From an uncultured Oscillospiraceae bacterium (GTDB lineage Bacteria; Bacillota; Clostridia; Oscillospirales; Oscillospiraceae), in NCBI GenBank assembly GCA_934591845.1, contig CAKTPO010000020.1:1-38186 (forward strand): a stretch of 38,186 nucleotides of DNA, written 5' to 3'. Positions 25,859-31,715 of this stretch are shown piece after piece. The position numbers were made by a program, and so were the translations under genes. The notes under the pieces were generated by a model. That model saw nothing but the letters and a program-made list of their open reading frames with translations, was not told where the DNA came from and ran no database searches. The number at the start of each line of letters is the position of its first letter. Positions within the stretch are counted from its first letter, which is position 1.

Positions 25859-26157
25859 CCCAGTCGCACCAAAAACTGCCCCGAAGCGGAACGCTTGTGT
25901 TCCCTCCGGGGCAGTTTTTTAAAAGCGAAGTTCCGGCAGATTTTGGCCAGATAGGCAAAGAAATACCGGGGCTTCTGGGGCGGGATGGTATTCCACGCCT
26001 GCCAATAGGTATCGCTGACACTTTCCCCCGCATCCTGGTCGTTCTCCAGAATCCGCTGTGCCAGGGAAAACAGCCGCCGCCCATAAAGAGCCTCCGTACA
26101 GCGAATGGCCTCCTGATCCCGGTTCAGATACAACCCGATTATTGTCTTGTCGTCCAT
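25852..26157 (-). pseudogene. Truncated sigma-70 family (ECF-like) sigma factor remnant
   Basis: The first ~80 residues (MDDKTIIGLYLNRDQEAIRCTE...) match the start of a common clostridial sigma-70/ECF family: conserved DAGESVSDTYWQAWNTIPPQKP and LAKICRN are sigma region 2. After AFKK the reading runs into the rnpB terminator and stops in the end of rnpB at 101 aa, whereas intact members are about 170 aa and contain region 4. The start has a good site (GAGGTGATTTAC-ATG). Without region 4 it should not recognise -35 elements, so I call it a broken gene; a short functional form cannot be excluded. Confidence 0.7.
25871..25920. terminator. Strong terminator of rnpB, possibly bidirectional
   Basis: A 12-bp arm aaaaactgcccc (25871-25882) pairs with ggggcagttttt (25908-25919) around a secondary stem (ggaac/gttcc), followed by a T-run on both strands. 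It ends rnpB and coincides with the point where the sigma-factor remnant loses similarity. Confidence 0.88.
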
Positions 26158-26238
26158 GTAAATCACCTCGTTGTGTTTGTTCTTCACTCTTATAGACCGA
26201 TTCTCAGGGAAAAAGCGCACATGAAAGCCGGGTGTCCC

Positions 26239-26267
26239 TTGCTTTTTTCCCAAAAAATCGCTATACT
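26239..26267 (+). promoter_or_regulatory. Sigma-A promoter of the DAHP synthase gene
   Basis: TTGCTT (-35, 26239-26244) and TATACT (-10, 26262-26267) with a 17-bp spacer, 36 nt before the start codon. No terminator is visible between this gene and the LicC-like gene downstream, so it may also serve the next three genes. Confidence 0.75.
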
Positions 26268-26303
26268 GAACCTATCCTTTGAAAACATAAAGAGGTTCAA
26301 GCT

Positions 26304-27332
26304 ATGAACATGGAATTCAAACGCAAGCTGACCATTCCCAGTGTGCTGAAAGAAGAATATCCCGTAAATGCCCAGATGGCGGCGGCATTTGCCAAGCGAG
26401 ACCAAATGCTTAAAGATATTCTGTCCGGCCGGGATCACCGGCTGGCCCTGATCATCGGGCCTTGTTCGGCAGACCGGGAGGACAGTGTGCTGGATTATAT
26501 CTCCCGGTTGGTGCCCATTCAGGAGAAAGTGGCCGACAAGCTCCTGATCATCCCCCGGGTCTACACCAACAAACCCCGGACCACCGGTGCAGGCTACAAG
26601 GGTATGCTCCACCAACCGGACCCCAATGCCGCCCCGGACATGCTGAAAGGGCTGATCGCCATCCGGGAACTGCACATGCGGGTTCTGCGGGAAACAGGCT
26701 TTTCCTGCGCCGATGAAATGCTCTACCCGGAAAACTATAAATACTTAGACGATGTACTGGCCTACGTTGCCGTAGGGGCCAGGTCTGTAGAGGACCAGCA
26801 GCACCGGCTCACCAGCTCCGGCATCTCCGTTCCCGTGGGCATGAAAAACCCCACCGGCGGCGACCTGTCCGTGATGATGAACTCCATCAACGCCGCCCAA
26901 CACAGCCATACCTTCATCTACCGTGGCTGGGAGGCCACCTCCTCCGGAAACCCCTACGCCCACGCCATTTTACGGGGCTACACCAACAAGCACGGCGACC
27001 CCCGACCCAACTACCACTACGAGGACCTGCTTTTCCTCCACAAACTCTATGAAGAGCAGGGCCTCCAAAACCCCGCCGTCATCATCGATGCCAACCACGC
27101 CAACTCCGGCAAAAACCCCTACCAACAAGGCCGCATCATCCGGGAAGTCCTGCAAAACAGAACCTATGATACAGGCATTCACGCCCTTGTCAAGGGCTTT
27201 ATGGTAGAAAGCTACATAGAAGACGGCAACCAAAAAACAGACGGCGGCACCTACGGCAAATCCATCACCGACGCCTGCCTGGGCTGGGAAAAAACAGAAC
27301 GGCTGATCTACGACATTGCGGAGATTGTTTAG
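26304..27332 (+). CDS. 3-deoxy-7-phosphoheptulonate synthase (type I, AroF/AroG/AroH family)
   Basis: First step of the shikimate pathway: PEP plus erythrose-4-phosphate to DAHP. The 342-aa protein shows LIIGPCSADRED with metal-ligand Cys54, PRVYTNKPRTTGAGYKG for PEP binding, and the metal-binding VIIDANHANSGK segment. AGAGG lies 8 nt before the ATG. It is alone of its pathway here, with licC-like genes 64 nt downstream. Feedback type (Phe/Tyr/Trp) cannot be told from the sequence. Confidence 0.95.
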   Translation: MNMEFKRKLTIPSVLKEEYPVNAQMAAAFAKRDQMLKDILSGRDHRLALIIGPCSADREDSVLDYISRLVPIQEKVADKLLIIPRVYTNKPRTTGAGYKGMLHQPDPNAAPDMLKGLIAIRELHMRVLRETGFSCADEMLYPENYKYLDDVLAYVAVGARSVEDQQHRLTSSGISVPVGMKNPTGGDLSVMMNSINAAQHSHTFIYRGWEATSSGNPYAHAILRGYTNKHGDPRPNYHYEDLLFLHKLYEEQGLQNPAVIIDANHANSGKNPYQQGRIIREVLQNRTYDTGIHALVKGFMVESYIEDGNQKTDGGTYGKSITDACLGWEKTERLIYDIAEIV

Positions 27333-27396
27333 GGGTTTCCGGAACGGCCCTAATCCAGGTACAGATTCAAAATACATCACGATTGGAGAAATCAAC

Positions 27397-28311
27397 ATGA
27401 AACTATCCCGTTACCAGTTTGAGGTTCTGGCCTATTTGGAGCGATCCGGTGAACAGGCGTATTCCATGCGCACTCTGTCGGATACATTAAAGATTTCCGC
27501 CTCTGCCATTGACAACAGTCTGACTGCCCTGGCTGAGGACGGACTTCTGACACGGAACGGAGATTTCCTTGCCGTCACCGAAACCGGTCTGGCAGCACTG
27601 GAACCCTACCGGGTAAAGCGGGCAGTGATCCTTGCGGCGGGCTTCGGTTCCCGGATGGTGCCCGCCACGCTGGACCGTCCCAAGCCCATGGTCACGGTAA
27701 ACGGGGTACGGATCATCGAAACGCTGCTCGATGCCCTGGTGGCCGTGGGCATTACGGACATCACCCTGGTGCGGGGCTACAAAAAAGAGCGGTTTGATGC
27801 ACTGCTTTCCAAATATCCCTTTCTGCATTTTATTGACAACGACATCTATAACACCACCAACAATATTTCCTCCGCCATGGCGGCCCTGGACAAAATCGAC
27901 GGCTGCTATCTCTGTGAGGCTGATTTGTACATCACCAACCCCCGGGTCATCACCAAGTATCAGTATGCCAGCAATATCCTTGGCTCCTATTCTCTGGAAA
28001 CCGATGATTGGAGCTTCCGGCAGGAAGACGGTCACATCACCCAGTACCAAAAGGGCAATACCTTCTGCTACAACTACTATGGCATCTCCTACTGGACCCC
28101 GGAGGACAGCGCAAAACTGCGCCGGGATTTCCGTCAGGTTTTTAAACAGGAGCCGGAGGGACGGGACTACTTCTGGGAATTTATTCCCCTGGTGCTTCGC
28201 AAAGAGAACTATGCCGTAGAGATCCGTCCCTGCGAAAAAAGCGACATTATGGAAATCGACAATTATTATGAATTGGCTCAGCTGGATTCCAGCTACCGTC
28301 AGGAGGTGTGA
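27397..28311 (+). CDS. Winged-helix domain fused to LicC-like nucleotidyltransferase
   Basis: A 304-aa protein. Residues 1-66 look like a winged helix-turn-helix of the MarR/DeoR-like type (LSDTLKISASAIDNSLTALAEDGLLTR), ending with the hinge GLAALEPYRV. Residues 75-300 are a nucleotidyltransferase with the loop AVILAAGFGSR, the KPM motif (DRPKPMVTV), GYKKERFDALL, NTTNNISS and acidic CEADLYI, all positioned as in phosphocholine cytidylyltransferase LicC. It likely activates a phospho-alcohol with CTP; the substrate is not proved. The N-terminal domain may sense nucleotide or DNA or just be structural. TTGGAG precedes the ATG. Confidence 0.82.
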   Translation: MKLSRYQFEVLAYLERSGEQAYSMRTLSDTLKISASAIDNSLTALAEDGLLTRNGDFLAVTETGLAALEPYRVKRAVILAAGFGSRMVPATLDRPKPMVTVNGVRIIETLLDALVAVGITDITLVRGYKKERFDALLSKYPFLHFIDNDIYNTTNNISSAMAALDKIDGCYLCEADLYITNPRVITKYQYASNILGSYSLETDDWSFRQEDGHITQYQKGNTFCYNYYGISYWTPEDSAKLRRDFRQVFKQEPEGRDYFWEFIPLVLRKENYAVEIRPCEKSDIMEIDNYYELAQLDSSYRQEV

Positions 28312-28313
28312 CA

Positions 28314-29882
28314 ATGCAGGTTTTTCACGGAACCATCCTGTCCGTTAATGAACAAAACCAGGTTTTCCGCTATCTGGTTGAAGACGGCGGGCGCATCGTG
28401 TATATAGGTGACACGCTGCCAGAAAGCTATACCGATGCCAAAAAAATCGAGTTGGGCGACCAGGCCCTACTGCCCGCTTTTGTAGATACGCACCAGCATT
28501 TTGCCTCCTTTTCCACTTTCCACGCAGGGCTGAATGTTATGGAAGCCCGGTCCAACAAAGAAATACTGGAAATGGTGCGTTCCTTTGCGGAACGCTCCAC
28601 TGCCAAAACTCTGGTGGCCTTTGGGGCCTCCCCCTACTCCGTGGCAGAAAAGCGGCTGGTCACCCGGCAGGAGCTGGACAGTGCCTGCCCGGGCAAGGAA
28701 CTGCTGGTGGTCAAATACGACGGTCACGCCTGCATCGTCAATACCAAGCTGCTGAACCGGCTGCGGCCCAAGGTGGGGCATCTGCGAGGCTATCACCCGG
28801 ATACCGGAGAAATGAACCAGGAAGCCTTTTTCCGGTTTTCCGATGAAATCACCAACTCCCTGTCTATCCCGGAACTGTACCGAAACATGCAAACGGCGGT
28901 GGATTTTCTGGCCAGCCGGGGCATTGGCTGTGTCCATACCGTCAGCGGCGTAGGCTTTACAGGCAACCTGGATATTACAATGGAAAAAATCTTCGGTAAA
29001 AGTCTGAAAAATGGCTTTCAACTCCGGGTGTTCCCCCAGTCTCTGGACATTCGGGTGGCAACCTCCCGGAAGCTGCCCCGGATCGGCGGCTGTTTTGCCT
29101 GTGCGCTGGACGGCTGCTTCGGCTCCCATGATGCCGCACTGACACAGCCCTATGCCGATGATCCCGCCGATACCGGCGTTTTGTACTATGACGATCAACG
29201 GGTCACAGACTTCTGCAAGGCTGCCAACCGGGCCGGACTGCAAATCGAGCTGCATGCCATCGGTGACCGGGCCTTTGATCAGGCAACCCTTGCACTGAAA
29301 GCGGCACTGGATGACTTTCCCCGGGAAGATCACCGCCACGGCATCATCCACTGCTGTCTCCCCACGGCCCAGGGACTGGCCATTTGCCGGGACTATCACA
29401 TTCAGATGCCGGTGCAAAGCGCCTTCATCGACTGGCCCCAGGAGCCGGACGATTATCTGGAATCCATTCTCGGCAAGCAGCGTTTGGAGCGCCTGAATCC
29501 GCTGAAAAGCTTCCGGGACAACGGCATTGTGGTGTCCTTCGGCTCCGATGCCCCCTGCACCACCCCAGACCCCATTTCCTGGATCCACCGGGCCGTCAAC
29601 CATTCCAACCCAGCCCAGGCCATATCTGTCGAAGATGCCCTGCGGATGTGTACCATCAACGGCTGCTATGCGGCTTTTGATGAGCAGGAGCGGGGCAGTC
29701 TGGAACCGGGAAAAGTTGCGGACATGGTGGTACTCTCCGCCAATCCCTACACAACGCCCCACGAAGAACTGAAAAATCTGCGGGTACAGCAGCTCTATCT
29801 GGCCGGACGGCCCTATGAAAGCTGCAAGGAACAAATCTTGAAAGCCGTACTGCGTGGCATCACCCAAGACAGAAAGGTGTAA
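28314..29882 (+). CDS. YtcJ-like metal-dependent amidohydrolase
   Basis: Amidohydrolase-superfamily enzyme (Amidohydro_3, close to YtcJ and N-substituted formamide deformylase). The metal ligands are visible: HxH at His60/His62 (DTHQHF), His314 in LHAIGDRAFDQA, His346 in IIHCC, and Asp412 in FGSDAP. The YtcJ-like segment ALDGCFGSHDAALTQPYADDP is also present. The 522-aa product starts at the ATG at 28314, AGGAGG upstream, 2 nt after the previous stop; an in-frame GTG two codons earlier is less likely. It sits between two licC-like genes, which suggests it supplies or processes their amino-alcohol substrate. The actual substrate is unknown. Confidence 0.85.
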   Translation: MQVFHGTILSVNEQNQVFRYLVEDGGRIVYIGDTLPESYTDAKKIELGDQALLPAFVDTHQHFASFSTFHAGLNVMEARSNKEILEMVRSFAERSTAKTLVAFGASPYSVAEKRLVTRQELDSACPGKELLVVKYDGHACIVNTKLLNRLRPKVGHLRGYHPDTGEMNQEAFFRFSDEITNSLSIPELYRNMQTAVDFLASRGIGCVHTVSGVGFTGNLDITMEKIFGKSLKNGFQLRVFPQSLDIRVATSRKLPRIGGCFACALDGCFGSHDAALTQPYADDPADTGVLYYDDQRVTDFCKAANRAGLQIELHAIGDRAFDQATLALKAALDDFPREDHRHGIIHCCLPTAQGLAICRDYHIQMPVQSAFIDWPQEPDDYLESILGKQRLERLNPLKSFRDNGIVVSFGSDAPCTTPDPISWIHRAVNHSNPAQAISVEDALRMCTINGCYAAFDEQERGSLEPGKVADMVVLSANPYTTPHEELKNLRVQQLYLAGRPYESCKEQILKAVLRGITQDRKV

Positions 29883-29885
29883 GCT

Positions 29886-31658
29886 ATGACACAGACAGAG
29901 TTTTGCATTCTAAACAGCATCTATGACGGAAGCCGGGGCCGCTCCATCTGCAAAGCGGACATCACCCTTACCCGGGCGTTGGCTGACTGTCAGGCCATGA
30001 ACGATTTGATCAGCCGCGGACTGCTTTCCGAATCCGGCAGTCTGACCCCCGCCGGTCTGGAAGCACTGGAACCGTACCGGGTAGACAATGCAGTGATCCT
30101 TGCTGCGGGAGCTTCCACCCGTTTTATCCCTTTGTCTCTGGAGCAGCCCAAGGGCCTGTTTGAGGTCAAAGGCGAGCGGCTTATTGAGCGGCAGATTCAG
30201 CAGCTTCAGGCGGCAGGCATCCGGGATATTACCCTGGTTCTGGGCTATAAAAAGGAAATGTTCTATTATCTGAAGGACAAATACGGTGTTCAATTCATTC
30301 TGAACGACACCTTCAATCTGAAGAACAACATCGAAAGCCTGTACCTGGCAGGAGCCCAGCTGAAAAACACCTATATCTGTGTCAGTGACAGCTATTTTGT
30401 GGAGAACCCCTTCCATCAATTTGAGTACCAGACCTTTAACGCCGGTGTGTCCATTACAAACGCCGCCAATGAAATGTTTGTGGACACCGATTTCCAGGGA
30501 AAAATCCTCAAAATGCAAGAAAACCGTTCCGGGGGGCAGGTGCTTTTGGGCCACGCCTTCTGGAGGCAGGAATTCTCCTCCGCATTCCTGGCTCTGGCCC
30601 GGAGCGACCGGGAGGAGGGCCGCTATGCCACCGCTTTCTGGGAGTGGATGGTAAAGGACTATCTGGATACCTTGCCGCCCATGTACTTCAAAGAATATAC
30701 CCCCGGGAATATTTTTGAGTTTGACTATTTTGAAGAACTGCGGCAGTTTGACAACCAATACCTGGGCCACACCCACAGTGAGATCATCCGGAATATCAAG
30801 CTGGTGTTCCGATGTGACGAGGAAGACATTGTAAATTTCCGCAATGTCAGTAAGGGGATGACCAACACCTCCTTCCTGTTCCGCATCAACGGTGTAGACT
30901 ACATCTACCGGCATCCCGGCGACGGCACAGAAAATATCATCAGCCGCCGCAACGAAAAAACGTCCCTGATCAAGGCAAAAGAAATCGGCATTGACCCCAC
31001 CTACATCTACGCCGATGTCAACGAGGGTTGGAAAATCTCATTGTATGTTCCCGCTTTCCGGGAGCCGGATTACGAATCTTTTGAGGATTCCAAAAAGGTG
31101 ATTGCCCTGATGAAGCGGCTCCATGCTTCCGGCGTACATGTGGACTACGGCATGAAGCCCTGGGAGGATGCCCTGGATATGGAACAGCTGCTGCTGCGCA
31201 AAGACCCCCAGTGCTTCCGGCCTTATCTGGCCCTGAAAGAGAAAATCGGCAAGCTCTACCAAATGACCCAGGGAGACGGTGTAGAAAAATGCTTCTGTCA
31301 CGGAGATACCTATCGTCCCAATTGGATGCTCCTGCCTGATGACAGCGTTATTCTCATCGACTGGGAGTATTCCGGCTTCTCTGACCCGGGTATTGACGTT
31401 GGATATTATATCGTCGATGCCATGTATGACTTCCCCGAGGCCCAGCGTTTTATCCTGGAATACTTAGGCCAAAATGACAGCCCCAGCCTGCGGTTCCATT
31501 ATATGGCCTATACCGCCATTATTGCCTACTATTGGTTCGTATGGGCACTGTACCGGGAATCCTGCGGCGCAGTAATGGGGCAGGCTCTGGAAGATTGGAG
31601 ACTGATGGCGGAAAAGTACGCCAACTACCTGCTTCCCGAAGCCCCGGAAACCATCTGA
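29886..31658 (+). CDS. Trifunctional winged-helix / LicC-like cytidylyltransferase / LicA-like kinase
   Basis: A 590-aa fusion. Residues 1-62 are a degenerate winged-helix region ending in the same GLEALEPYRV hinge as its neighbour. Residues 68-290 are LicC-like: ILAAGASTRF, GYKKEMFYYLKDKYGV, FNLKNNIESLYLA, FWEWMVKDYL, close to pneumococcal LicC in pattern. Residues about 310-585 are a choline-kinase/APH fold: GMTNTSFLFRI, the catalytic CHGDTYRPNW (His472, Asp474, Asn479) and IDWEYSG (Asp492). The enzyme could phosphorylate an amino-alcohol and then activate it as a CDP-derivative in one chain. The start follows the previous stop by 3 nt with AAAGGTG upstream. No licD or licB homologue is seen in the window. 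Confidence 0.85.
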   Translation: MTQTEFCILNSIYDGSRGRSICKADITLTRALADCQAMNDLISRGLLSESGSLTPAGLEALEPYRVDNAVILAAGASTRFIPLSLEQPKGLFEVKGERLIERQIQQLQAAGIRDITLVLGYKKEMFYYLKDKYGVQFILNDTFNLKNNIESLYLAGAQLKNTYICVSDSYFVENPFHQFEYQTFNAGVSITNAANEMFVDTDFQGKILKMQENRSGGQVLLGHAFWRQEFSSAFLALARSDREEGRYATAFWEWMVKDYLDTLPPMYFKEYTPGNIFEFDYFEELRQFDNQYLGHTHSEIIRNIKLVFRCDEEDIVNFRNVSKGMTNTSFLFRINGVDYIYRHPGDGTENIISRRNEKTSLIKAKEIGIDPTYIYADVNEGWKISLYVPAFREPDYESFEDSKKVIALMKRLHASGVHVDYGMKPWEDALDMEQLLLRKDPQCFRPYLALKEKIGKLYQMTQGDGVEKCFCHGDTYRPNWMLLPDDSVILIDWEYSGFSDPGIDVGYYIVDAMYDFPEAQRFILEYLGQNDSPSLRFHYMAYTAIIAYYWFVWALYRESCGAVMGQALEDWRLMAEKYANYLLPEAPETI

Positions 31659-31666
31659 AAACAGCG

Positions 31667-31707
31667 GATCGGGTCTGACCCTTGCAAAGTCAGACCCGAT
31701 CGTTTTT
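31667..31707. terminator. Terminator between the convergent operons
   Basis: A perfect 13-bp stem (gatcgggtctgac at 31667-31679 with gtcagacccgatc at 31689-31701) closes a 9-nt loop and is followed by GTTTTT on the plus strand. On the minus strand the flank is CGCTGTTTTC, so it probably also ends the facing operon. Confidence 0.88.
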
Positions 31708-31715
31708 ACTGTTGT

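Noticed and set aside
25410..26084. Extension of murD upstream through rnpB
   Set aside because: It is antisense to RNase P RNA, the murD promoter lies inside it, and the MurD start is clear at 25409.
28467..29867. Minus-strand frame of 466 codons opposite the amidohydrolase
   Set aside because: The plus-strand product has intact catalytic motifs, while the minus-strand product shows no domain and no ribosome binding site.
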